Position numbers and translations under genes: made by a program. Source: Desulfonema magnum (lineage in GTDB: Bacteria > Desulfobacterota > Desulfobacteria > Desulfobacterales > 4be13). Taken from it: a DNA stretch of 64,000 bases. Positions 1 through 10,777 of the stretch are shown piece after piece; the first letter of the stretch is position 1, and the number at the start of each line of letters is the position of its first letter. The notes under the pieces are model-generated. The model worked only from the letters and a program-made list of their open reading frames with translations, was not told the origin of the DNA and did no database searches. The stretch spans positions 620,001-684,000 of the forward strand of contig NZ_CP061800.1 of assembly GCF_017377395.1 (NCBI RefSeq), read 5' to 3'.

Positions 1-1968
1 TCCGCCGCCTGCCCCGCTGGCTTCCGTAGTTACGGAGCTGTACCCGGACAATTTCATTGACTCACTGACCTGGAGGGTAATGCTGCCAGCGTTGCCGCCC
101 TGATTTTCTGATATGCTTTCTGAAGAAATAGCTGAATTGCCACTCATTTCAAGCCGGGGAGTCTTCAAAGCGATATCTCCTGCCATGCCTTCTCCCTTAG
201 TGGATGTGGTGACAAAACTCTTGTTATTTAAACGGACTGAATCCTCTGCCGTGATGCTGATCTTGCCGGCATCACCGCCTTTGCCCTCCGAAATGCTTGC
301 CGAAGAGACAGACGCGTGGGTATCAAGTTCCAATCTGGCGGTTTCCAATTTAATAATCCCCGCGTTCCCCTCTCCCTCAGTGCTTGCAGTGACACCTCCG
401 CCATCTTTGAAGGATATGGTACTACCCGCTTCGATAAAGATTTTCCCGGCATCTCCGGCGTATTCCCCTTTTCCCAGTGCGGAAGTATATGCTTTGCTGG
501 GAGTTTTCCCGGAGGATGAACCATGAAAAGATAGGGAATCCGAAGCACGGATCATTATATGGCCGCCCTTTCCGCTTCCTGTTGATTCGCTCGCGATTAA
601 GCCGCCGTTGGTAAATGAAATATTTTCCGCTTTCAGATTTACAGACCCTGCATCTCCGCTATTTGAAAATGTGCCGCCTATTGCCCCGGAATAGACTTTG
701 CTGTCATCAACTTCAATTAACTCGGCAAAACCGTTGTCATGTCCCGAAATCGTCACACTTCCTCCGTTGCCTCCTCCGTTAAATGTGTCACTGGAGACGA
801 TGCTGCCCTTGGACAATGATATGTTTTTTGTTTCGATGAAAACGTCTCCGGCATCTCCCGCGTTTATCTCTTTGCCTGTCGCGTCTGCAAAAATTTTGCT
901 GACCTCGGAAAGCTCAACAAAATCCTTGACGCACAGCCTTATGCTTCCGCCTTTTCCGGTTCCGCTTGTGTCGCTGAAAATGTCACTTTTACTTAATGAC
1001 ACCGTATCCGCCCGGATTTCAGTTATCCCGCCGTGTTTCTCTCCTGTGGTGTCGGCTTTCATTGAACTGTTATTGCTGGCAAAAAACTGCCCTGTTCTGA
1101 TAAAAATATTCCCTGATCCCTCACCACTGACATTGACAAGAGCATGGTCGGAAAGGGTTATTTTCCCCAATGCCCTGAATGACGAGACATCCAATCCTGA
1201 TTCCGTGACAACCGCTTCACCCGAAGATGCAACGCTTGCAATGTCAATTCCTCCTCCGGGAGCGCTGAGGCTGCCCAGGAGTTCTGAGGTATCTCCGCTC
1301 TGATAATATGTGCCTGTGATCTCAGTCTCTCCTCCAATGACGGAGATCGCCTCATTTTCTGTGACGCTGAGACCCGCCGGCTTTCCGTCCCAGTCTGATT
1401 CTTCAATCTTTCCTCTGCCTTTAAAAGATATCGGTGCAACATCACTGTCCAGAAAACCGAAAGCGGCCGGCCTTGCAGTGGAGAGTATCTCTTCATCCCG
1501 ATCCACATAAAAACGTTCATATTCTCCCATTCGCAGATAGTCCGAGGTGCTTATATGAAATGAGCCGCCAATATCCAGAGAGGCATTTGCTCCGAAAATC
1601 ACCCCGGTCGGATTGAGCAGATATAAATTCGCGCCTGAAATCTCAGATGTCTCCGAAATTTCGGAACGCAATGTGCCGTCAATCAGTGAGACATTGCCGC
1701 CGGTCACCCGGGTGATGATATTTTGGATAGCGTGTGAAACCCTGAAGTTTGCAACCTCTCCGGTATCAACATTAAACTGACTGAAGCTGTGGAACAGATT
1801 GGCTCCTGCCTGCCTGCCGTATTCTGCCTTGATATCATAAAGCGGTCCGTTTAACATGCCGTCCGTGCCCATGGTTCCGTCCATTATCACCTGGGCTGAA
1901 GATCGAAAATTGAAGAAGAGTAAACCCAAAATGACGATAACAATAAATTGTGGAAAAGTTCTTTTCAT
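1..1968 (-). CDS. Filamentous-haemagglutinin-type adhesin (TPS secretion domain), 3' end outside window
   Basis: The frame is open from an ATG at 1968 down to base 1, giving the first 656 residues of a protein whose C-terminus lies beyond the window. An AGGAGAT ribosome site sits just upstream. Residues 1-25 are a signal peptide (MKRTFPQFIVIVILGLLFF, then a cleavage region near FRSSAQ). The next ~120 residues carry the two-partner-secretion haemagglutination domain, recognisable from NLFHSFSQFNV and LLNPTGVIFGANASLDIGG, close to the family NPNGI and NPxG motifs. The rest is a run of degenerate Gly/Ser-rich strands with recurring GDAG and ISF-like blocks, expected to fold as a right-handed beta-helix. 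Such proteins cross the outer membrane through a TpsB (FhaC-type) partner, not seen here. It heads a minus-strand surface-protein cluster. Role as adhesin or matrix component is inferred. Confidence 0.88.
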   Translation of the reverse strand, partial: MKRTFPQFIVIVILGLLFFNFRSSAQVIMDGTMGTDGMLNGPLYDIKAEYGRQAGANLFHSFSQFNVDTGEVANFRVSHAIQNIITRVTGGNVSLIDGTLRSEISETSEISGANLYLLNPTGVIFGANASLDIGGSFHISTSDYLRMGEYERFYVDRDEEILSTARPAAFGFLDSDVAPISFKGRGKIEESDWDGKPAGLSVTENEAISVIGGETEITGTYYQSGDTSELLGSLSAPGGGIDIASVASSGEAVVTESGLDVSSFRALGKITLSDHALVNVSGEGSGNIFIRTGQFFASNNSSMKADTTGEKHGGITEIRADTVSLSKSDIFSDTSGTGKGGSIRLCVKDFVELSEVSKIFADATGKEINAGDAGDVFIETKNISLSKGSIVSSDTFNGGGNGGSVTISGHDNGFAELIEVDDSKVYSGAIGGTFSNSGDAGSVNLKAENISFTNGGLIASESTGSGKGGHIMIRASDSLSFHGSSSGKTPSKAYTSALGKGEYAGDAGKIFIEAGSTISFKDGGGVTASTEGEGNAGIIKLETARLELDTHASVSSASISEGKGGDAGKISITAEDSVRLNNKSFVTTSTKGEGMAGDIALKTPRLEMSGNSAISSESISENQGGNAGSITLQVSESMKLSGYSSVTTEASGAGGG

Positions 1969-2183
1969 CTGAATATCTCCTCATAAATAAAAAAAGAGTG
2001 CGAAAATTTTATTTTCGCACAAACCTGCTGTGTCTGACTCGGGGGAATTTTCAAATTGCCCCGAAATAACCAATTTGAAAGCCTGCTAAAATTTTATTTC
2101 AGCACTCCGACCCTGCTCCTCCTGCTCGCTTCGGATTGGCAAATCCGAAGCCCGGTGCCGAAAAATAATTTTCGCACTCCGGA
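1969..2183. repeat. Intergenic hairpins of the GCGAAAA/TTTTCGC dispersed family
   Basis: The gap between the two adhesin genes holds a perfect hairpin at 1998-2020 (9-bp arms GTGCGAAAA and TTTTCGCAC around a 5-base loop). A second motif at 2160-2180 is GAAAAATAATTTTCGCACTC. The CTCCGGA tail of this motif recurs at 16187-16245, 29413-29468 and 52342-52372. A stretch at 2113-2150 resembles the sequence at the truncated end of the beta-helix gene (15191-15228). It could end transcription of the large upstream gene but lacks a clear T-run. Confidence 0.6.
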
Positions 2184-5100
2184 TCAGTTAAAAATCACAT
2201 GAATTTTATGTCCGGCAGTGACGCTCGGAAAGGTATATGTGTTATCCGGTGTCAGCGTGACAGGCTCTTCGTCAGCCAAAAGCGTGCCCACTTCATATCC
2301 GGCCGCAGGGGTTATCGTAAATGTCATATTTTCGCCCTGAGTTACCATGATGAGACCTGACGGAGTTATGGTTCCGTTCGGTCCTGCTGTGGCGATTATT
2401 TTATGAGAGTTTGCAAGCTTTGGTTTAAATGTCACGGATATCCAGGGGTTTCTGGTGATATTGATAAAATTAAATGTGCTGTCATCAGCTAATCTCACGC
2501 ATTTTCCGTCAACCAGAACCGTATCAACTTCATATCCGTCATTCGGGGTTATTTCAAATGCCTGATCATCTCCCTCATACACTGAAATTTTACCGGATGG
2601 TGTGATGGCTCCGTGCGGTCCTGCGTTGGCGGTTATCGTGTATCTGATCCGATGTTTTTCTTTAAAGGTCACAGTAACTGAAGCGTTTTCAGAGACATTT
2701 TGGAAAGTATATGTGTCAATTCCTGTCAGCGTCACAGGCACTCCGTCAATGAATACCTTATCGGTTTCATATCCGTCATCCGGGACTATTGCGAATATTA
2801 CGTCATCTCCCTTACAGACCATGATCTCACCGGAGGGCGTGATGGTTCCGTTCTCCCCTGCCTGAGCCGTTATCTTGGAATGATCCGGCATTGAACTGAC
2901 TTTTTCCGTCACAGCGACCGCATTGGCCGTGTTTCCGGCTCTGTCTCTGAATTGAACATATATTTTTTTAAGTCCCTCCCCTTGGGTCAGTTTCCATTCC
3001 CGGGTTTTTATCAGTTTTTCCCAATGGTATCCCTCACCGTAAGTTGTGTTGCTGATATACACCTCCGAGGCTCCTGTCGCGCCCAGGGTCAGAGAAACGT
3101 CCCGGGTCAGTGTGAACGGAGGCGCTGTCACAGTGGGACTGGAAGGCGGAACCGTGTCAATATTGAATCCGAGGCTGGCGGTTTTGCCAATACGTCCTCT
3201 CTCATCCACAGATGCGACATGAAAAGCATATCCCACATCGTCGCCAGTAAGGCTCTGACTGGTCACCCGTCTGATTTTTACCGGACTGCTACGGGGTGCG
3301 TTGCGTTTGGTTATGGCAAAGTCGGCGTCTCTGTTAAACAGATGATAATATTTCTCATCAGGATTCTCCGAAGAGGATTCCCATTTCACGGTTACTTCAG
3401 GGCTGTTGGTCACGATGTCCGAGGCCACAGAACTGATTTTCAGAGGATTTTCCGAGGTGTCCGAACATGAATTCCGGCTTCTTCCTTCTCCTTTTCTGCT
3501 GCTGGCCGAATTCTCATCAAACCTGAAATTTATGGTTTCACCCGTCTCGTAAACTTTAGCTTCAACCGGATTGACATTGCCATTGGGGTCTGGGTCATCA
3601 AAGCCGATATCTTCCTCATCGGCCCATTGTATCAGTTCTCGGCCATCGTTCAGAAATGCTGTGAACCTCAGCTGATATTGTTTATCAAAAGATAATCCTG
3701 TGGCATCAAAGCTTCCGTCACTTTTCACGACTACGCTTTTAATGAAATTCCCCTTATTTTCAAAAAGATCCAGCACAACATCATCAGGCTTGTCATCAAG
3801 TCCTGTTATCCTGCCTGAAATAGAACCGCCGTGATCAAGAAAAAAATCAACTTTCTCATCGACTGCTTTTCCGCTCTGGTCCGAGGGCGGATAATCTTCT
3901 GCATTCACACCGACCACATAGTCATTGACCACTGTGCCGTCTTCATATTTTTTTTGCAGACCTTCTATGGTATAACAGCCTTTTTCATCAGTGACAGCGA
4001 CTCCGCTGTAATTGGGAATATCTCTCATACTCTCCGAATAAGCTCCCACAAATATTCCCGGCAGAGGATCGCCGGTAATTTTGTCCTTTACCTCACCGCT
4101 GATTCCGCTTCCTTCTTCGAGGGTAAAAACAATACCAATATCAATGACTTCCTCTAAGTCTATCGGTTCTTCCTGAGACGTATATTCATCTGAGACCGTG
4201 GTTATTACATAATCCGACGCGTCGGGCATATTCGTAATTTCGTAGAAACCGTCTTTGTCGGTAATCACTTCCGCACGGAAATTTGTCTCTCCTGAAACAA
4301 TGATCACCTTGACGCCTTTCACTTCTTCGGCATCCTTTGTCTGAATCGCTCCTCTGATTTCCAAAGCCGATGTCAGAGTGATATCCATGACTGTATCACT
4401 GTGGATGGAAATATTTTTCTCGGTAAAAACAGCATAAGAAGAACTTTCGGGCGGTCGTGCCGTAATCACATAATCATCGGCCGGGGGAAGTCCGCTGATT
4501 TCGTAAGGCTTGAGAATATGCAGATCATTTGTTTCAGCCGGAACCGTACTCCATCCGTGAAATTTTTGGGAATCTGAGGAAATTTCAACATTCACATTTG
4601 AAATATGCGAACCATTTTCGTCTGTTATCATGCCTTCAATTTTATACGCTTCTCTTAACTTCACTTGAAGCTCTGCCACGTTGCCATCTCCGGGGCCTCC
4701 GCTGCTTTCCTCTGACGAGTAGGGGAGAGACCAGTCCGGCTTGGCAGAAATCTTATATTCTTCGTCTGCGGGAATCCCTTTTAATTCATAAGTTCCGTGT
4801 TCACTGGTATAGATGCCGCCGTAGCCTGTGTCCCCGGATTCGGATTGTACCTCTATCCATACACCGGCAACAGGGTTGCCGTTCTCATCCTGCACAATTC
4901 CGGTGACGATTTCCCCTTCATCCATTGTGATGTCAATATGCTCCGGATTTCCGTTCTCAGTGCTGACGAGAGAGGCAAGTTCAATGCTTCTCACAGCATT
5001 CTCTGCTTCATGATAGAAAAAAGGTGCTATATTCGCTTTCTGAGCTTTCACCTTAAAGTCGGGAGCCAGTTTAAGCCCTTCAATAACATAAGTCCCGTCT

Positions 5101-8100
5101 TCTGACACAATGGTTCCTTTTTCCAAATCAGCGATCTCTGACCATGCCTCCACATAAGTTCCGGCCACATCTTCTCCGAATATCGTACCGGAGATAGCGA
5201 CGCCTGCCTGAAGAATGAAATGAATCTCTTTGGCATTTGGAGAATCCGTATCCACCTCTTTTGCGTCGCCCTCTATTTCAGTAGCGTCATAATACTGGCT
5301 TTTATAATTATCCGGCCATACGGAAACAATGTAATCATCTCCATGAAGCAGGCCAGTAACCTCATACGGGACTTCCCGCGTATCTGGTTCTTCAAGAACT
5401 GCTTTTGCTTCTCCTCTTGCGCCTGTTGACGGAGAATACACATCTATGCGTGCGCTCTCGGCCGGAGATGCTCCGTCCGGAAAGATAACTGTTCCGGAAA
5501 TTACAGCATTGTCAGGAATCAGTGTAAAATCAATGCCCGCAGCGTCATCATTTGACAAATCCACAAAATCCGCATCTTCCCAGTCATCCTTGGCATGATA
5601 AACCTGATAAAAATAATGGCTCGAGCTGATCTCCACGCGATAGTCAGACGCTGGTTTCAGATTTTCCACGGTGTATTCAATATCATCCCCTGTTCCTGTC
5701 AGATTTAATATCTCGCTGGATTCCAGTGACCGTGATAAGACATTGACCCATATTTCCTGGTCTTTGGCAAGCCCTTTTATTGTACCGCTGATACTTCGCA
5801 GCATGTCATCTGCCTCATCTTTCTTTATCACTGTGACACGGAGATCAAACACATTGCTGTCAGAGGTTCCGTCATTTACTTTTACCGGGACAGTAAGCGT
5901 GCCTTTGAATTCGGGCAATGGGCTGATTATCTTGTCCTCACGAGTGTAGTTTTCTCCATCCGGAACCACTAATGAGAAACCTTGCGGATAGGTATTCTCC
6001 GGGTCTGTCACTTCCAAATCATTTAAAATAATTGTGAGCGAGTCTTCACTTCTCACAGATAATGGTCGCTGACCGGTAATGACCACCGGCTCATTCGTCT
6101 CAGTCACGAGGATACTGAGATTGAAAACTTCGCTGTCGGCCTGCCCGTCATTTACTTTTACCGGAACCGTGAGCGTGTTATTAAAACCGGGTTCGGGAGT
6201 GATGATGTTCTCCTCACGGGTATAATTTTCTCCGTCCAGAACCGTGAGCGTGAAATCATCAGGGAACGTGTTGTCCGGATCTGTCACAGTCAGATCATCC
6301 AGTGTAATGGTCAGACCGTTTTTGGCTTCCGTGCCTAACTCATTCTGGCCTGTGATCACAGGGGCGTCATTGGTGTTGATCACGATAATATCAAAACCAG
6401 GCAGACTGACTGTTTCCGTTTCATCCGACACGCTGATGATAATGCTTTCGGTCATACCGACATCATCATTTTCCGGTGTGCCGCTCAGTTCGCCGGTAGT
6501 CTCGTCAAAACTCGCCCATTCCGGCAAATTGGCAACTGAGAAACTCAGCGTATCTGTATCCTCGTCACTGGCGATGGGAGTGAAACTGTAAGCGGTGTCT
6601 TCATCAACACTCGTCGGGGGTGTTCCTGAGATGGTCGGCGCATCATTGGTGTTGATCACGGCAATATCGAAAGCTTCCAGGCTGACCGTTTCCGTGCCGT
6701 CCGACACGCTGATGACGATACCCTCTGTTGTGCCGACATCATCATTTTCCGGTGTGCCGCTCAGTTCGCCGGTAGCCTCGTCAAAGCTCGCCCATTCCGG
6801 CAAATTGGCAACTGAGAAACTCAGCGTATCCGTATCCTCGTCACTGGCGATGGGAGTGAAACTGTAAGCGGTGTCTTCATCAACACTCGTCGGGGGTGTT
6901 CCTGAGATGGTCGGCGCATCATTGGTGTTGATCACGGCAATATCGAAAGCTTCCAGGCTGACCGTTTCCGTGCCGTCCGACACGCTGATGACGATGCCCT
7001 CGGTTGTGCCGACATCATCGTTTCCCGGTGTGCCGCTCAGTTCGCCCGTAGCCTCGTCAAAACTTGCCCATTCCGGCAAATTGGCAACTGAAAAATTCAG
7101 CGTCGTCTCAGCATCCTCGTCACTAACGATGGGAGTGAAACTGTAAGCGGTGTCTTCATCAACACTCGTCGGGGGTGTGCCGGAGATGGTCGGCGCATCA
7201 TTGGTGTTGATCACGGCAATATCGAAAGCTTCCAGGCTGACCGTTTCCGTGCCGTCCGACACGCTGATGACGATGCCTTCGGTTGTGCCGACATCATCAT
7301 TTCCCGGTATGCCGCTCACTTCTCCGGTAGCCTCGTCAAAACTCGCCCATTCCGGCAGATTGGTGACGGAAAAACTCAGCGTGTCTTCAGCGTCTTCGTC
7401 GCTGGCAGCGGGAGTGAAACTATATGCGCTGTCTTCATCAGCATTCGTCGGGGGGGAGCCGGAGATGGCCGGGGGGTCGTTGGTATTGACCACGGTAATA
7501 TCAAAGGCGGGCATACTGACCGTTTCCGTGCCGTCCGACACGCTGATGACGATGCCCTCGGTTGTGCCGACATCATCATTTCCCGGTGTGCCGATCACTT
7601 CTCCGGTCGCCGGATTAAAATCTGCCCACATTGGCGGATTGGCAACGGAGAAAGTCAGAACATCCTCAGCCTCTGTGTCATTTGCAGTGGGAATGAAACT
7701 GTAAAAACTGTCTTCATTGACAATGTCACTCGGCGAACCAGAGACCACAGGCGCATCATTAACTGCCTGCACAACAATAATCGCCGTTCCGATTTCTTCG
7801 CTAAAAGAACTCGTACCGCCATTGCCAGTGGTGTCCGAGCCAGTATCGCCGTTTTCGCCCTCAGTCTGATCCCAGGCCCGGAAGGATATCTCAGCCTTCC
7901 CATTAAAATCAGCATGAGGAACAAAACGGATGAGGGCAGTATCTTTCAGCAATACAGATTTGTTTTCGGCAATGTCTTCAGGGAAATCTGTAAAAATACC
8001 GTCACGGTTTTCATCATATTGCCAATCGCCCTTGGTCATATCCGCCGTAATAACGGCAATACCTTCGGTCGCAGCCGCGTCAGCATCGGTTACGGCATCT

Positions 8101-10430
8101 GTCCCGCTGCTGGCGATGATTTCAGAAATCAATGTGCCTGTGTTGATGTCGTCCGCGACATCTTCATTTATTGCTGTCAGAATCATGTTGCCACCGCTTT
8201 CAAGAATCGGGGCATCATTGATGTTTTCCACATGAATTATAAACTCTTGAAATTCCTTTGACTCATCCGTATCTCTGACTTTCAGTCTGATGTCATGATC
8301 CCCCACATCGTCATTGAGAGGGGTTCCGGTGAGGCTTGCGGTTCCGTCTCCGTGATCCGCCAACGTCAGCCATGATGGAAGCGTCGGTGCGGTGATGGTC
8401 CGGGCGTCGCCCTTATCAGGGTCTTTAGTCGTAATATCGTAAGTGTAAAGAACATCCTCTGTTGCATCGGGAATGCCCTCACTCTTGAAAACTGGCGGAT
8501 CATTGACATTTGCCACTGTGATAACAAATGACAGCGCATCTGTGGCCCCGGCCATGTCCTTAACTTGCAGAGACACTTCATGCGCTCCGACATTCTTATT
8601 CTCAGGTGTTCCGGTGAGGAGGGCATTTCCGTCTCCGTTGTCTGTGAAAATAAGCCATTCAGGAAGGATCGGGGCTGTAATGGTACGAATGTCCTCTGCA
8701 TCAGGATCGCTTGTGGCAATATTGTAAGTGTAAACCTCATCTTCCGTGGCATTGGTGACTGGCATGTTGCTAAAGAGAGGTGTGTCATTGACATTCGTCA
8801 CCGTGATGCTGAATATCTGTGTGTCCGTTGCTGCGCCAGCGTCAGTAACCTGTAACACCACATCATGAACACCTGCATCCTCATTGGCAGGTGTTCCCTC
8901 AAGGGTCGCAGTTCCGTCTCCGTTATAGGTCAGCGTAAGCCAGTCCGGCAGCGCGGACGCAATAATGGTTCGGGTATCGCCGAGATCAATATCCGTGCTG
9001 ACAATGCTGTATGTGTAAACTGTGTCTTCCGCAACTTCTATAACAGGCGTACTCTCAAAAACGGGCGCATCGTTGATGTTTTTCACCGTGATTGTAAAGG
9101 GCTGTGTGTCTTCCGACCCATCAGCATCTTTGACTTGCAGTTCCAAAGGATGCTCGCCCACATGATCATTTCCCGGGGTCCCGGTGAGCGTCGCAGTTCC
9201 ATCCCCGTTATCTGTTAATTCAAGCCACTCCGGCAACGTCGGCGCTGTGACAGTTCGGGTGTCACCCAGATCAATGTCCGTGGTGGCTATGCTGTATGTG
9301 TAAACCGTATCTTCCTCGATATCAGTAACAGGGAGGCTGTCAAACACCGGAGGATCATTGATATTCGCCACAGTGATCATAAAGGACTGTGTATTTATTC
9401 CTCCCTCAGTGTCTTTGACTTGCAGTTCCAAAGGATGTTCGCCCACATGATCATTTCCCGGGGTACCGGTAAACGTTGCGGTTCTGTCGCCGTTATCTGT
9501 CAGATCAAGCCAATCAGGCTGAATCAGTGCCGTGATCGTGAGGATATCTGTGATATCAACATCTGAGGCTGTAATCGCATAAGTATAAACCGCATCCTGA
9601 GTCGCAGCCGTGACTGAGGTGCTGGTGAAAACCGGCAGATCATTGACGGGATGAATCTCAATAGTGAATGTGGCGATATCTGAATCGGCTGTTCCGTCAC
9701 TGACCTGATAGGTAAAGGTATCTGTACCATTTTCGTTTTCATAAGGCGTATATGTGAATTCGCCGCTAGTTTCATCCGTAATTTCAACCGTCCCTTTGGC
9801 TGTTTCACTGAGAATCGTGTAAGTCAGGGGATCAGCGTCTGTATCACTGGCGGTCAGCATACCGCTTACCAAGTTATCCTCATCTGTTTCCAGCGCACCG
9901 TCATCAGCTACAGGCGCATGATTAATTAAGATTTTAAGGGACTGAGAGAGCCTGTCATTGACATTGAATCCGCCATTACAGGCAAGTTCATTGCACTCAA
10001 ATTTTGAGAACGAGAGGGTTGTCTCTGCTTCTCCAATTACATTAAAGGTTACAAACAGAAGGTCTCCGCTGGCTGTAACTAAATCTCCCCGCGCGAAAAT
10101 GACGACACTGGCCCTGTCAGACGCCACGTCATCCATAAAGGCATAATCCGTCTGATTTTCCAGAATCCCGCCCGCCAATGTGACACTCGTTGCCTCAAGC
10201 ACAGCAGCATCATAGCCAGTTATTTCAATATCAACATTCTCGATAGTTGTCTCATTCAGACGAACCGGAATTGATACTGCTACTCCATAAGTCACTTTAA
10301 ATTCTGTTTCCTGTGCAAATGCCCGGTCTGAACAGACGAACAGGAAAGTCAGACACACAAACAAGCATAAAGATTCCACAGCATATGAGCAGATTTGTCC
10401 AAATTTGGAAAATAATTTATGTTCAGCCAT
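2184..10430 (-). CDS. Giant cadherin-like, carboxypeptidase-regulatory and InlB-type repeat surface protein (2748 aa)
   Basis: The protein is probably exported. Residues 1-40 form a signal peptide ending AFAQ. A cohesin-like beta-sandwich follows (~42-168; compare residues ~1240-1380 of the neighbouring 1423-aa protein, which share the AGGILE, VTFNVIG and SQ-LKI motifs). Then come a tandem-95-type cadherin repeat (~170-260), five dystroglycan-type cadherin repeats of about 95-100 residues (~260-740; NDPPVF, EDTVYTYSI, LTGTPGNDHVGEHPL), a divergent module (~741-892), five about 92-residue putative-Ig/cadherin repeats (~893-1354) and two VITGQ modules. After these are roughly eight carboxypeptidase-regulatory-like domains (~1545-2310; ISGTV, Y-I-GL motifs), two fibronectin-like modules and three Flg_new/InlB-B repeats to the C-terminus (ITATAGPNGTITPSG). 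No LPXTG, PEP-CTERM or other sorting tail is visible. The start codon has only a weak ribosome site. Adhesion or matrix function is inferred from the architecture. Confidence 0.85.
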   Translation of the reverse strand: MAEHKLFSKFGQICSYAVESLCLFVCLTFLFVCSDRAFAQETEFKVTYGVAVSIPVRLNETTIENVDIEITGYDAAVLEATSVTLAGGILENQTDYAFMDDVASDRASVVIFARGDLVTASGDLLFVTFNVIGEAETTLSFSKFECNELACNGGFNVNDRLSQSLKILINHAPVADDGALETDEDNLVSGMLTASDTDADPLTYTILSETAKGTVEITDETSGEFTYTPYENENGTDTFTYQVSDGTADSDIATFTIEIHPVNDLPVFTSTSVTAATQDAVYTYAITASDVDITDILTITALIQPDWLDLTDNGDRTATFTGTPGNDHVGEHPLELQVKDTEGGINTQSFMITVANINDPPVFDSLPVTDIEEDTVYTYSIATTDIDLGDTRTVTAPTLPEWLELTDNGDGTATLTGTPGNDHVGEHPLELQVKDADGSEDTQPFTITVKNINDAPVFESTPVIEVAEDTVYTYSIVSTDIDLGDTRTIIASALPDWLTLTYNGDGTATLEGTPANEDAGVHDVVLQVTDAGAATDTQIFSITVTNVNDTPLFSNMPVTNATEDEVYTYNIATSDPDAEDIRTITAPILPEWLIFTDNGDGNALLTGTPENKNVGAHEVSLQVKDMAGATDALSFVITVANVNDPPVFKSEGIPDATEDVLYTYDITTKDPDKGDARTITAPTLPSWLTLADHGDGTASLTGTPLNDDVGDHDIRLKVRDTDESKEFQEFIIHVENINDAPILESGGNMILTAINEDVADDINTGTLISEIIASSGTDAVTDADAAATEGIAVITADMTKGDWQYDENRDGIFTDFPEDIAENKSVLLKDTALIRFVPHADFNGKAEISFRAWDQTEGENGDTGSDTTGNGGTSSFSEEIGTAIIVVQAVNDAPVVSGSPSDIVNEDSFYSFIPTANDTEAEDVLTFSVANPPMWADFNPATGEVIGTPGNDDVGTTEGIVISVSDGTETVSMPAFDITVVNTNDPPAISGSPPTNADEDSAYSFTPAASDEDAEDTLSFSVTNLPEWASFDEATGEVSGIPGNDDVGTTEGIVISVSDGTETVSLEAFDIAVINTNDAPTISGTPPTSVDEDTAYSFTPIVSDEDAETTLNFSVANLPEWASFDEATGELSGTPGNDDVGTTEGIVISVSDGTETVSLEAFDIAVINTNDAPTISGTPPTSVDEDTAYSFTPIASDEDTDTLSFSVANLPEWASFDEATGELSGTPENDDVGTTEGIVISVSDGTETVSLEAFDIAVINTNDAPTISGTPPTSVDEDTAYSFTPIASDEDTDTLSFSVANLPEWASFDETTGELSGTPENDDVGMTESIIISVSDETETVSLPGFDIIVINTNDAPVITGQNELGTEAKNGLTITLDDLTVTDPDNTFPDDFTLTVLDGENYTREENIITPEPGFNNTLTVPVKVNDGQADSEVFNLSILVTETNEPVVITGQRPLSVRSEDSLTIILNDLEVTDPENTYPQGFSLVVPDGENYTREDKIISPLPEFKGTLTVPVKVNDGTSDSNVFDLRVTVIKKDEADDMLRSISGTIKGLAKDQEIWVNVLSRSLESSEILNLTGTGDDIEYTVENLKPASDYRVEISSSHYFYQVYHAKDDWEDADFVDLSNDDAAGIDFTLIPDNAVISGTVIFPDGASPAESARIDVYSPSTGARGEAKAVLEEPDTREVPYEVTGLLHGDDYIVSVWPDNYKSQYYDATEIEGDAKEVDTDSPNAKEIHFILQAGVAISGTIFGEDVAGTYVEAWSEIADLEKGTIVSEDGTYVIEGLKLAPDFKVKAQKANIAPFFYHEAENAVRSIELASLVSTENGNPEHIDITMDEGEIVTGIVQDENGNPVAGVWIEVQSESGDTGYGGIYTSEHGTYELKGIPADEEYKISAKPDWSLPYSSEESSGGPGDGNVAELQVKLREAYKIEGMITDENGSHISNVNVEISSDSQKFHGWSTVPAETNDLHILKPYEISGLPPADDYVITARPPESSSYAVFTEKNISIHSDTVMDITLTSALEIRGAIQTKDAEEVKGVKVIIVSGETNFRAEVITDKDGFYEITNMPDASDYVITTVSDEYTSQEEPIDLEEVIDIGIVFTLEEGSGISGEVKDKITGDPLPGIFVGAYSESMRDIPNYSGVAVTDEKGCYTIEGLQKKYEDGTVVNDYVVGVNAEDYPPSDQSGKAVDEKVDFFLDHGGSISGRITGLDDKPDDVVLDLFENKGNFIKSVVVKSDGSFDATGLSFDKQYQLRFTAFLNDGRELIQWADEEDIGFDDPDPNGNVNPVEAKVYETGETINFRFDENSASSRKGEGRSRNSCSDTSENPLKISSVASDIVTNSPEVTVKWESSSENPDEKYYHLFNRDADFAITKRNAPRSSPVKIRRVTSQSLTGDDVGYAFHVASVDERGRIGKTASLGFNIDTVPPSSPTVTAPPFTLTRDVSLTLGATGASEVYISNTTYGEGYHWEKLIKTREWKLTQGEGLKKIYVQFRDRAGNTANAVAVTEKVSSMPDHSKITAQAGENGTITPSGEIMVCKGDDVIFAIVPDDGYETDKVFIDGVPVTLTGIDTYTFQNVSENASVTVTFKEKHRIRYTITANAGPHGAITPSGKISVYEGDDQAFEITPNDGYEVDTVLVDGKCVRLADDSTFNFINITRNPWISVTFKPKLANSHKIIATAGPNGTITPSGLIMVTQGENMTFTITPAAGYEVGTLLADEEPVTLTPDNTYTFPSVTAGHKIHVIFN
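6355..7480 (-). repeat. Near-identical 276-279 bp coding repeats in the giant adhesin
   Basis: Units beginning near 6595, 6871 and 7150 are spaced 276 and 279 bp apart and are almost identical in DNA, with a more diverged unit on either side. Each encodes one 92-93 residue cadherin-like repeat (NDAPTISGTPPTSVDEDTAY at its start). Such DNA identity inside old protein repeats indicates recent unequal exchange or gene conversion, so copy number may vary between strains. Confidence 0.85.
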
Positions 10431-10777
10431 TTTTATCTAACCATATAAAAAAATAAGTTTCAAATTCCAAATCCCGTTTCAATTTTTTGCGGGCAAATCG
10501 GTCATTGTAAGTACCTGAGCAAAAGTTTTTCATACATCTTTTTTGTCTCCGGTCGGCAGAGAAACCCGGCTTTTTTCTGCCAGGAAAAGGAGCTGATTCC
10601 GTGAGAAAAACCCGGGTTTTTTCTTTGAAATCCTGTCGTCCCCGGCAGGGATATCCAGGCACGCTTCCTGCCGGGCTTCCTCATTCCGGGACAGTATCTT
10701 TAAAGCTTCCATGTTTCCAGCTCCTTAGCCCCTTTGTCACAGGAGTGAATATGCTGAAATGTGATTTCAGCACTCCT
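10431..10777. repeat. Gap with partial AAGTACCT-family element and hairpins
   Basis: No gene is seen in this gap. At 10508 a TAAGTACCTGAGCAAAAG terminus starts, matching the left end of the complete element at 41134-41284, but no right terminus (GGTACTTA) follows. Internal AAACCCGG/CCGGGTTT palindromes at 10563-10625 are the same type as in the other copies. At 10740-10775 the arms GGAGTG..ATTTCAGC and GCTGAAAT..CACTCC form a hairpin just after the stop of the 1423-aa gene. It may terminate that transcript, though it has no clear T-run. Confidence 0.55.
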
